From contig NZ_AKFJ01000118.1 in assembly GCF_000272475.1 (NCBI RefSeq), positions 62,001-126,000 on the forward strand: a stretch of DNA of 64,000 nt. The letters run 5' to 3'. The translations under genes and the position numbers were made by a program. This document shows, in pieces, positions 43,924 through 51,674 of this stretch. The notes under the pieces were generated by a model that had not been told where the DNA came from, searched no databases, and saw only the letters and a program-made list of their open reading frames with translations. The stretch's first letter is position 1, and every line of letters begins with the position of its first letter. The stretch is from Novosphingobium sp. Rr 2-17. Lineage in GTDB: Bacteria; Pseudomonadota; Alphaproteobacteria; Sphingomonadales; Sphingomonadaceae.

Positions 43924-46533
43924 ATGGTAAATTCCATCCGCACCACCTGCGCGTATTGCGGTGTCGGCTGTGGCATCGCCGCGACGCCGACCGGCGGGCG
44001 TGCGGTGACGATCCGGGGGGACGAGGCGCATCCGGCCAATAGCGGACGGCTTTGTTCGAAGGGGACGCATCTGGGCGAGACGATGGGTCTCGAAGGTCGC
44101 CTTCTTCATCCCATGATCGGCGACAAACGGGCCAGTTGGGACAAGGCGCTCGATCTGGTGGCCAAGCGATTTCGCGAAACCATCGCCCGGCATGGGCCGG
44201 ACAGCGTCGCCTTCTACGTCTCCGGCCAACTGCTGACCGAGGACTACTATGTCGCCAACAAGCTGATGAAGGGCTTCATCGGTTCGGCCAACATCGACAC
44301 CAACAGCCGCTTATGCATGTCGAGCGCGGTCGCAGGCCATACCCGCGCGTTTGGCGAAGATATCGTTCCTGCCAGTTACGAGGACCTGGACGAAGCCGAC
44401 CTGATCGTGCTTGTCGGATCGAACACCGCGTGGTGCCATCCGGTCGTCTATCAGCGCATCCAGGCCGCCCGCGCCGCGCGAGGCACCAAGCTGGTGGTGA
44501 TCGACCCGCGCCGCACTGAGACTTGCGAGGGGGCGGACCTGCATCTGGCCGTGAGGCCCGGCAGCGACGTGGCGCTGATGAACGGGTTACTGGCATGGAT
44601 GGATCAAGCCGGGCTGCTGGATACCGACTTTCTGCGCGACAGGGTGAATGCGCCTGATGGCTTTTGGGATGCGATCCGCACCGGCCATGATCTGTGGAGC
44701 ACGGCTAAAGCGTGCGACGTGCCGCCGGCTGCGCTCCAGCAATTCTACGAATTGTTTGCCGCAACCTCGCGTACCGTCACCTTGTTCAGCCAAGGGGTCA
44801 ACCAGTCGATCCGTGGCACCGATCAAGTCAATGCGATCATCAATGTCCACCTCGCCACCAATCGGATCGGCAAGCCGGGTGCGGCCCCCTTTTCGATCAC
44901 CGGCCAGCCCAACGCCATGGGTGGGCGCGAAGTGGGGGGGCTAGCCTCCACGCTGGCCGCGCACATGGATTTCGCGCCCGAACATGTCGCGCGGGTGGGC
45001 CGGTTCTGGTCTGCGCCGAACATGGCGACCAAGCCAGGTTTGAAGGCAGTCGATCTCTTTCGGGCGATCGGCGAAGGCCGCATCAAGGCTCTGTGGGTGA
45101 TGGCGACCAACCCCGCTGTGTCGCTGCCCGACGGCAATCGCGTGCGCGAGGCGCTGGCCGCTTGCCCGTTTGTCGTCGTGTCGGACGTGATGGCGACCAC
45201 CGACACCACCGTCCACGCCCACGTGCGTTTGCCCGCTGCCGCTTGGGGCGAAAAGGACGGGACTGTCACCAATTCCGACCGCACGGTCAGTCGCCAGCGT
45301 GCGTTGCTGCCGCTGCCTGGCGACGCGAAGCCCGACTGGTGGATCGTGACACAAGTTGCCCGCCGCATGGGTTGGCAAGATACGTTCGCTTATGACCGAC
45401 CCGCCGATATCTGGCGCGAACATGCGCGCCTGACGGCCTATCGGAACGATGGCGCCCGGCTACTCAATCTGCAGGCGCAGGCGGCGATCAGCAATGAGGC
45501 CTATGATGCCATGACGCCGTTCCGTTGGGGGGGCACCCCGTTCGCCGATGGGCGCTTTTCGACACCCGATAGGAAAGCGCGGCTGGTGCCAGTTAAGCAG
45601 ATGGATTTGCAGGCGCCGTTGCGCGAATGGCCGATGACGCTCAACACCGGGCGCTATCGTGACCAATGGCACACGATGACGCGCACCGGGCTCAGCCCCA
45701 AGCTGGCGCGGCATCGCGAGGAGCCGCTGGTCGAGGTCCACCCCCACGATGCCGCAGCCCTGGGTATTGCCGATGGCGATCTGGCGCGGCTATCGACCCC
45801 GCAGGGCGAAAGCCTGTTCCGGGCGCGGATCAGCGATGGGCAGCGCCTGGGCGAGGTGTTTACCCCGATCCACTGGACAGATCAGCAATCGAGCGGCGGA
45901 CGGACAGGCCTGTTGCCGCGCCCGCTGGTGGACCCCCATTCCGGTCAGCCTGGCTTCAAGTCCACACCCGTCCGGGTGGAGAAGGTCGTGACCGAATGGA
46001 AAGGCTTTCTGATCCTGCGCGGTGACGAGCCGGCTCGGGTGCCGTGCCTGTGGATGACGCGGATCACCGTACCGGGCGGTGCGCTCTATGAAGTGGCGGG
46101 CAATGGCGATCCGGCGCGGCTGGACACCTGTCTGCCCAAGGGCGACAGGATCGAGGCGGTCGACGCGACGCGCGGCACCCGCCGCGTTGCGATGATCCGC
46201 GACGGACGGCTGGCGGGTGTGCTGATCGTGACTCGAACCGGCCTCTTGCCCAGCCGCGAGTGGCTGATCGGGCAACTGGCGGTCGAGAGCGTCGGTGCGT
46301 CGGTACTGGCCGCGCGGGGGCCGGGGGATCAGCCCGACAAGGGGGCGGTCGTGTGCGTCTGCTTCGACATTGGCCTGAACCAGATCGTCGCCGCAATTCG
46401 AGACCAAGGGCTGGTCGATGTGCCTGCCATCGGCCAGGCGATCGGCGCCGGGACCAATTGCGGTTCGTGCCGACCCGCGCTTGCCAACCTTATTATGCAG
46501 TCATCGCAGGAGACGCTTCGTGCAGCTCAATGA
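43924..46533 (+). CDS. nasA: Assimilatory nitrate reductase, catalytic subunit
   Basis: Molybdopterin enzyme reducing nitrate to nitrite in the cytoplasm, 869 residues. N-terminal [4Fe-4S] site CAYCGVGC with the fourth Cys in RLCSKG. The molybdenum-ligand Cys is in NSRLCMSSAVAGH. Molybdopterin-binding blocks (FSITGQPNAMGGREVGG, LNTGRYRDQWHTMTRTG) follow. The C-terminal 60 residues form a BFD-type [2Fe-2S] domain (CVCFDIGLNQIV ... GTNCGSCRPALANLI), as in NasA proteins that receive electrons directly from a flavoprotein. No separate NasB reductase gene lies in the window. GAGGGG precedes the start. Confidence 0.96.
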   Translation: MVNSIRTTCAYCGVGCGIAATPTGGRAVTIRGDEAHPANSGRLCSKGTHLGETMGLEGRLLHPMIGDKRASWDKALDLVAKRFRETIARHGPDSVAFYVSGQLLTEDYYVANKLMKGFIGSANIDTNSRLCMSSAVAGHTRAFGEDIVPASYEDLDEADLIVLVGSNTAWCHPVVYQRIQAARAARGTKLVVIDPRRTETCEGADLHLAVRPGSDVALMNGLLAWMDQAGLLDTDFLRDRVNAPDGFWDAIRTGHDLWSTAKACDVPPAALQQFYELFAATSRTVTLFSQGVNQSIRGTDQVNAIINVHLATNRIGKPGAAPFSITGQPNAMGGREVGGLASTLAAHMDFAPEHVARVGRFWSAPNMATKPGLKAVDLFRAIGEGRIKALWVMATNPAVSLPDGNRVREALAACPFVVVSDVMATTDTTVHAHVRLPAAAWGEKDGTVTNSDRTVSRQRALLPLPGDAKPDWWIVTQVARRMGWQDTFAYDRPADIWREHARLTAYRNDGARLLNLQAQAAISNEAYDAMTPFRWGGTPFADGRFSTPDRKARLVPVKQMDLQAPLREWPMTLNTGRYRDQWHTMTRTGLSPKLARHREEPLVEVHPHDAAALGIADGDLARLSTPQGESLFRARISDGQRLGEVFTPIHWTDQQSSGGRTGLLPRPLVDPHSGQPGFKSTPVRVEKVVTEWKGFLILRGDEPARVPCLWMTRITVPGGALYEVAGNGDPARLDTCLPKGDRIEAVDATRGTRRVAMIRDGRLAGVLIVTRTGLLPSREWLIGQLAVESVGASVLAARGPGDQPDKGAVVCVCFDIGLNQIVAAIRDQGLVDVPAIGQAIGAGTNCGSCRPALANLIMQSSQETLRAAQ

Positions 46534-47338
46534 CCTGATCGTGCCTGGCGAAGTGTGGCTGGTAGGCGCGGGGCCGGGCGACCCCGACTTATTAACGCGC
46601 AAAGCGGAAAAGCTGATCGGTGCCGCCGATATCGTCTTTTACGATGCACTGGTCGGCCCTGGCGTGCTGGACCTGATCCCGCACGGCATCGAACGAGTGA
46701 GTGTGGGCAAGCGATCCGGGCGGCATAGCAAGCAACAGGGTAGCATCAATGATCTGCTGTTGGCGGCGGCGCGGGCGGGCAAGCGTGTGGTCAGGCTGAA
46801 AGGCGGTGATCCGTCGATATTCGGTCGGTCGGTCGAGGAGATGGCGCACCTGGGCGAAGGCGGTGTGCGAGTGCGTATCTGCCCCGGCATCACCACGGCA
46901 AGCGCGGCGGCTGCGAGCGGGCACGCCTCGCTCACGCTGCGGGGCAAGGCGCGGGGGCTGACGCTGGTGACTGCGCATTTCAAAGCGGGAGAACCGCTGG
47001 CGCTCGATTGGCAAGCGCTGGCCCGGCCCGGCGGAACGTTGGGTGTCTACATGGGGCGTGCCGCCGCCAGTGAAATCGCAGGCGGTCTGATCGCCGCGGG
47101 GTGCGATCCCGAAACGCCTGTAATGGTGGCAGTCAACGTGTCTTTGCCAAGCGAACGGCTGATCAGGGGCAAATTGTCGGCGCTGGCCTTCTTGGTCCGG
47201 ACGATCAGCGACGATGATCCGACTTTGCTGCTGATCGGCGATGCGATGGCAAGCGGCATGCTCGCAAGTAGCAAGACTGCAGCCACCGCAAACAGGCCGG
47301 CGCTGTCGTACAGCCGTGGGCTAAGCGCTCTCGCGTAG
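46520..47338 (+). CDS. cobA: Uroporphyrinogen-III C-methyltransferase
   Basis: Makes precorrin-2 from uroporphyrinogen III, the first step to siroheme, the cofactor of NirB. 272 residues. Signature blocks are LVGAGPGDPDLLTRKAEK near the start, LKGGDPSIFGRSVEE and ICPGITTASAAAA. It is the single-domain SUMT, not the CysG fusion; the dehydrogenase/chelatase part must be elsewhere. The GTG start at 46520 has AGGAG upstream and overlaps the nasA 3' end by 14 bases. Last gene of the nitrate operon. Confidence 0.93.
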   Translation: MQLNDLIVPGEVWLVGAGPGDPDLLTRKAEKLIGAADIVFYDALVGPGVLDLIPHGIERVSVGKRSGRHSKQQGSINDLLLAAARAGKRVVRLKGGDPSIFGRSVEEMAHLGEGGVRVRICPGITTASAAAASGHASLTLRGKARGLTLVTAHFKAGEPLALDWQALARPGGTLGVYMGRAAASEIAGGLIAAGCDPETPVMVAVNVSLPSERLIRGKLSALAFLVRTISDDDPTLLLIGDAMASGMLASSKTAATANRPALSYSRGLSALA

Positions 47339-48550
47339 CTCACCCTCCCACTTGGTGACGACCGAGGTGGCGATGGCATTGCCCAGCACGTTGGTGGCGG
47401 TGCGGCCCATGTCCATGAAATGATCGACCGCCAGGATGAAGGCGATGCCTTCGACCGGCAGGTCGAACTGGGTCAGGGTGGCGGAGACGACCACCAGCGA
47501 GGCGCGGGGAACGGCAGCGATGCCCTTGCTCGTCACCATCAGCACGAGGAGAATGGTGATCTGGGTCATGATCGGCAAGTCGATGCCATAGGCCTGTGCG
47601 ATGAACAGCGTCGCGAACGTCGCGTACATCATCGAGCCATCGAGGTTGAAGCTGTAGCCTAGCGGCAGCACGAAACTGTAGATGCGCCGAGGTACGCCGA
47701 AGCGATCAAGCTGCTCCAGCATCTTGGGGTAGGCCGCCTCGGACGAAGCGGTCGAGAAGGCCAGCAGCACCGGTTCGCGCACATGGCGCAGTAGCGAAAA
47801 GATCCGCCGGCCCAGGAAGATCGAGCCTGCCAGGATGAGCACGATCCACAAAGTGCCCAGAGCGAGGTAGAATTCGCCCACCAGCCTCCCGAACGTGCGC
47901 AGGACGCCGAGCCCCTCGGTCGTGATCGCAGCAGCCAGGGCGCCGAAGACCGCGAGCGGCGCCACGCGCATCACGTAACCGGTCACCGTGAGCATCACCT
48001 CCACCAGTGCCTCGATGATGACGACGATCGGTTTGGCCGCGTCGCCCACCGCGTTGATGGCAACGCCCACGAAGATCGAGAACACCACGATCTGCAGGAT
48101 CGAGTTGTCGGCCATGGCGCCGACCATCGAGGTCGGGAACACGTGCAACACGAAGTCCCGGAAGTTGAGGGCCTGGGCATCGACCACCCCGCCTGCCCCC
48201 GAACGTACCAGGTTCAGCCCTTCGCCAGGCGCCAGCACATTGACGAACACCATTCCCAGCGCCAGCGAAACCAGGCTGGCGATGATGAACCAGGCCATCG
48301 CCCGCCCGCCGATTCGTCCGAGCGAGCCTCCATCCCCCATGTGGGCGATACCAGCTACCAACGTCGAGAAGACCAAGGGCGCGATGATCATCTTGATGAG
48401 ATGAAGGAAGACGTCGGCCAGGAGGTGGAAGTACCCGGCGACTTCCTTAGCGGTCTCAGGCGTATCGCCCACCAACTGGTTTGCGACAAAGCCGGCGAGA
48501 ACGCCGGAAACCATCCCGGTGACGATAGCGGTCGTCAGGCGACGCGACAT
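47321..48550 (-). CDS. Dicarboxylate/cation symporter, DctA-like paralogue
   Basis: 409 residues, DAACS family with the usual eight-helix pattern. Signatures are AFSTASSEAAYPKMLEQLD and [18 protein letters not shown], close to DctA but distinct from the 28.3-kb protein (which has TSSSEAALP). The start at 48550 gives MSRRLTTAIVTGMVSG. Its 3' end overlaps the cobA 3' end by 18 bases on the opposite strand, so the two transcripts converge without a visible terminator. Substrate probably a C4-dicarboxylate or amino acid. Confidence 0.88.
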   Translation of the reverse strand: MSRRLTTAIVTGMVSGVLAGFVANQLVGDTPETAKEVAGYFHLLADVFLHLIKMIIAPLVFSTLVAGIAHMGDGGSLGRIGGRAMAWFIIASLVSLALGMVFVNVLAPGEGLNLVRSGAGGVVDAQALNFRDFVLHVFPTSMVGAMADNSILQIVVFSIFVGVAINAVGDAAKPIVVIIEALVEVMLTVTGYVMRVAPLAVFGALAAAITTEGLGVLRTFGRLVGEFYLALGTLWIVLILAGSIFLGRRIFSLLRHVREPVLLAFSTASSEAAYPKMLEQLDRFGVPRRIYSFVLPLGYSFNLDGSMMYATFATLFIAQAYGIDLPIMTQITILLVLMVTSKGIAAVPRASLVVVSATLTQFDLPVEGIAFILAVDHFMDMGRTATNVLGNAIATSVVTKWEGELRESA

Positions 48551-49240
48551 AAGGCGTGTTCTCTTTCGGTGAAGGGAGTTTAACTGGTAGCTTAACAAAT
48601 TGATCTAAAAGTTGAATAATCCGCATTTCGGGCCATCAAGGGTGCCCACGTCAAGCAAATTAAGACGGGTTCGGTTCTGAGCCGACGGAATCCAATAGCT
48701 TGATTATCCCGAGTTGCGTCCAGTTTTTGGCTCGTTTCGCTGCCGATGTCACTGTGCTGGAGTGACCATATCCTGAGATGCCGCGATCAAAGGTTTGCCA
48801 GGAACACAAGTGACCGCCCGTCCATCATAAAGGGGCCTATCAGCTTCGCGCGGACTTTTGGCAATTCGCGGTGCAATTCAGCGTTCTGGGAAGCCGATCA
48901 CCTTCACGCCGGCCTCGATCACCCGAGGCTTAGTCGTGCGTCGCTGGCATTTTCTGAGCCGCCAAGATCGGCCCCTTGAGCATCGCCACCGATCATATGG
49001 CGGCAGGTAGCCCGACAACCCTGCCTGACGCACATGACGGGATGTGTGCAAAGTGCAGTTTTCGATACGCCAGGCTTTTGAGGCGCCTGGTAACCGTATC
49101 AAATCTGGCAGCTAGTTTAGGTGGTATATTGCCGCCAAAAACGAGCGAAGGAAGGTGCGGTGTATATTCACTTCATCCTTATTGTTTTTAAAAAAAGAGC
49201 ACAGCGAGGGATTCGGCTGGAGAGGAACTGTCCGTTGAAG
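48551..49240. other. Long intergenic region, no convincing gene
   Basis: About 690 bases upstream of both the leftward transporter and the rightward DUF6152 gene. The part next to the transporter is A+T-rich and probably holds its promoter. Short open frames on both strands (for example 48746-48979 plus and 48878-49102 minus) have no ribosome site, no family resemblance and overlap each other. No tRNA or strong palindrome was seen. It may be decayed sequence. Confidence 0.5.
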
Positions 49241-49645
49241 ATGGGAATAAAGCTCGCTTATTTGATAGGCATGTCGCTGGAGATAAGTGGGGCGCAAGCA
49301 GCCTATGCTCATCATTCCTTCGCGGCCTACGACATGGCACGTACCGTGACAGTGCAAGCAACCGTGAAAGAATTTCGTTGGGGGGCGCCACATTCAAGCG
49401 TCGTGCTGATGGTGAAGGCGGCGAATGGACAGTCCGCGCCGCTTAATTTGATTTCCGGACCGCCTAACGTGTTCGTCCGACAAGGCATCACCCCTAAAAG
49501 CGTCCGGGTCGGCGACAAGGTGAAGGCCACCTACCATCCCAATTTCAATGGCTCAGCGGGCGGAGCGCTCGCGACACTGATCTTGCCCGACGGGCGGACG
49601 TTCACCGATCAAGAATCCTTTGGCGCCGCGCCAAAGTCCCGCTGA
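49241..49645 (+). CDS. DUF6152 family exported protein
   Basis: About 134 residues. A signal peptide (MGIKLAYLIGMSLEISGAQAAYA) is followed by AHHSFAAYDM, and then VQATVKEFRWGAPHSSVVL, the two hallmark blocks of DUF6152. The mature part looks like a small beta-rich OB-like domain ending in VGDKVKATYHP and a LPDGRTF tail. The two His after the cleavage site could bind metal. Function unknown; in sphingomonads it commonly accompanies TonB receptors and aromatic catabolism genes (recalled). First gene of a rightward group of four. Confidence 0.8.
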   Translation: MGIKLAYLIGMSLEISGAQAAYAHHSFAAYDMARTVTVQATVKEFRWGAPHSSVVLMVKAANGQSAPLNLISGPPNVFVRQGITPKSVRVGDKVKATYHPNFNGSAGGALATLILPDGRTFTDQESFGAAPKSR

Positions 49646-49665
49646 TGTTGAAGAGATCTCACACG

Positions 49666-50376
49666 ATGAATCGATTGCGCATATTTGTTGCTGGGCTTTC
49701 TTTGGCGACGGCCAGCCTAATTTCAGCCCAGGCAGGAGCGCAGACCCCATCTGCGGCGACTAGTTTCGATGGTACTTGGTCCATCGTAAAGCCGCGAGCG
49801 GTGATGCAGCCGACAAGCGGTTCGGTGCCATTCACGACCGACGGGCGCAAGCGGTACGAAGCGAACAAGCGCGCGCAGGCCGCGAAGCATTACGACTATG
49901 ACAACGCCCAGACGCTGTGTGCGACGCCGGGCCTGCCGCGCCTGATGCTGACGCCGATGCGCTTTCACATCTGGCAGCGCAGCGATCTGGTGACGTTCCA
50001 GTTCGAATGGAATCGCGTTTTCTATCAAGTGGATATGACCGATCGCAAGTCCGAGCCGCTGCTCGTCGGGGTCAATGTCGGCGTGTCGAAGGGGCAGTGG
50101 GAAGGCGATACGCTGGTCGTGAAGTCGGACAACTTCACCGATCAGACGCTGATCGATAACCTGGTGCCGCACAGCGATGAGATGAAGCTGACGCAGCGGT
50201 TCAGGCTGGTCGATCCCGACACGCTGGAAGATCGCATCACGATCGAGGATCCGCAGACGTTCACCCGGCCGTGGGAAGCCGTGGTCACCTACAAGCGTCA
50301 ACCGGACGCGCCGTTTCCCGAAGATGTCTGCATCGACCGTCGCCGTGCCGGTCAATTGCCGTTGCCCCTGAAGTGA
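49666..50376 (+). CDS. Exported hypothetical protein, WEGDTLVV family (first copy)
   Basis: About 236 residues with a signal peptide (MNRLRIFVAGLSLATASLISAQAGAQ). The family motif is GQWEGDTLVVKSDNF, followed by MKLTQRFRLVDPDTLEDRITIEDP and TFTRPWEAVVTYKR. It starts ATG 49666 at a signal peptide; ATG 49645 overlaps the preceding stop and is also possible. It shares this motif pattern with the next gene, so the two are probably diverged paralogues. No catalytic residue set is recognised; a ligand-binding beta-barrel fold is a guess. Confidence 0.75.
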   Translation: MNRLRIFVAGLSLATASLISAQAGAQTPSAATSFDGTWSIVKPRAVMQPTSGSVPFTTDGRKRYEANKRAQAAKHYDYDNAQTLCATPGLPRLMLTPMRFHIWQRSDLVTFQFEWNRVFYQVDMTDRKSEPLLVGVNVGVSKGQWEGDTLVVKSDNFTDQTLIDNLVPHSDEMKLTQRFRLVDPDTLEDRITIEDPQTFTRPWEAVVTYKRQPDAPFPEDVCIDRRRAGQLPLPLK

Positions 50377-50378
50377 GG

Positions 50379-51440
50379 ATGCCCGTGCCCGCTCCGATTA
50401 ATCATTCCTGTCGCGCACGCCTTCAGCGCCTGAGCGCCCTGGCGGCGATCGGCCTCACCGCGCTGGCGACGGTCACATCCAGCGCCATTGCTCAGGACGC
50501 CCCGCCGCCCGGCGAAGCGCCACCGGGATTTCCCGCCGGTGCGCCGATGCCCAAGCCCGGCTCGATGCCCCCTGGCCCCATGCCCAAAGGCGGTCCAATG
50601 CCAGGGGGCCCAATGCCAAGCGGTCCGATGCCGGGGCCGGGCTCTGCCCCCGGAGGTCCGCCGTCGTTCGACGGGCCTCCGCCCAGCGCGGCGATGGCCG
50701 CGTTCCGCGATCAGCTTGCCGCTGACGTTTTGCCCGCTGACGGCAACTGGCCGGTGCCATCGTCGGACCCCAAGAACTTCGAAGGCGTGTGGCGGCAGTA
50801 CAATCCGCTGCTGGTCGTACGGTCGACCGATATGTTCGGCGGGCCGACGCCGCTGAACGAGGCCGGCAAGGCGCTGCTGGGTAAGCGGGTGGCCTCGGCG
50901 ATCGCTGGCAAGCCGAACGTGAACGCTTCTGCCATGTGCATTCCGCCGGGCCAGCCGCTGCAGATGGAAATCAACCTGCCTTTCGTTGTCTACCAGAACA
51001 AGGACTGGGTGCAGTTCGTGTTCCAGCAGTACCACGGCGCCTGGACGGCGGTGTTCGATCCGGCCAAGCAGCCGGACGGTGCCGCGCGGCCTTACACGGG
51101 CAAATCGATTGCCCATTGGGAAGGGGATACGCTGGTGGTGGAAACCAGCGGCTTCAAGCAACCGATGTGGCTGGATATCAATGGCACCCCAGCCTCGGCC
51201 AACGCCAAGTTCACCCACCGCATCCGCAAGATACAGCAAGGCACGAAACTGGGCGATTGGATCCTAGAAGTCATCACGACGCTGGACGATCCGGCCTATT
51301 ACACCCGGCCGTGGTCGTGGGCGACGTCCTATTCCTGGCGGCCAGACAAGGCGCCATTCGCTGAATACGACTGCGAATATTCGGTCAACCGTCCGGACTA
51401 CGTTTCCAGCTCCGGCTTGGTGCCAGAAACGGATCAATGA
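50379..51440 (+). CDS. Exported hypothetical protein, WEGDTLVV family with Pro/Met-rich spacer
   Basis: About 353 residues. Signal peptide (LSALAAIGLTALATVTSSAIAQ) after a short basic lead, then a repetitive Gly/Pro/Met segment (GGPMPGGPMPSGPMPGPG) of about 50 residues. The conserved domain contains HWEGDTLVVETSGF, FTHRIRKIQQG and YYTRPWSWATSYSW, matching the upstream protein. The repeat may be a flexible linker or, given its many Met, a metal-binding stretch (speculative). It starts two bases after the previous stop. Confidence 0.75.
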   Translation: MPVPAPINHSCRARLQRLSALAAIGLTALATVTSSAIAQDAPPPGEAPPGFPAGAPMPKPGSMPPGPMPKGGPMPGGPMPSGPMPGPGSAPGGPPSFDGPPPSAAMAAFRDQLAADVLPADGNWPVPSSDPKNFEGVWRQYNPLLVVRSTDMFGGPTPLNEAGKALLGKRVASAIAGKPNVNASAMCIPPGQPLQMEINLPFVVYQNKDWVQFVFQQYHGAWTAVFDPAKQPDGAARPYTGKSIAHWEGDTLVVETSGFKQPMWLDINGTPASANAKFTHRIRKIQQGTKLGDWILEVITTLDDPAYYTRPWSWATSYSWRPDKAPFAEYDCEYSVNRPDYVSSSGLVPETDQ

Positions 51441-51444
51441 GGAA

Positions 51445-51493
51445 TGCCGTTCGAGGCAAGACGGGCCGGTCGCCCGTCGCGCCTCGAACGGCA
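51445..51493. promoter_or_regulatory. Strong hairpin between the WEGDTLVV gene and the TonB receptor
   Basis: TGCCGTTCGAGGC (51445-51457) pairs perfectly with 51481-51493, and GACGGG pairs with CCCGTC inside it. It starts four bases after the stop codon. No T-run follows. It could end or protect the upstream mRNA and thereby separate receptor expression from the three genes before it. Confidence 0.6.
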
Positions 51494-51674
51494 GGTATTT
51501 GCGATAGCGGGCTGGGCAAGCGCCGGGACAGCCAACAGGTCCGCCAAGACCATAATAGCAGCCGAGAGCAGTTCGAGGGCCAAGCCGGAAGGCGTGGCTC
51601 GCTCTTGGCGATCGACCTCGAAAGACAACCATAAACTCGATCGACACAAGATCGAACCAGGGGGGAGAAACCCG

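Noticed and set aside
48746-49191. Several short frames in the 690-base gap before the DUF6152 gene
   Set aside because: They overlap on opposite strands, lack ribosome sites and resemble no protein family.
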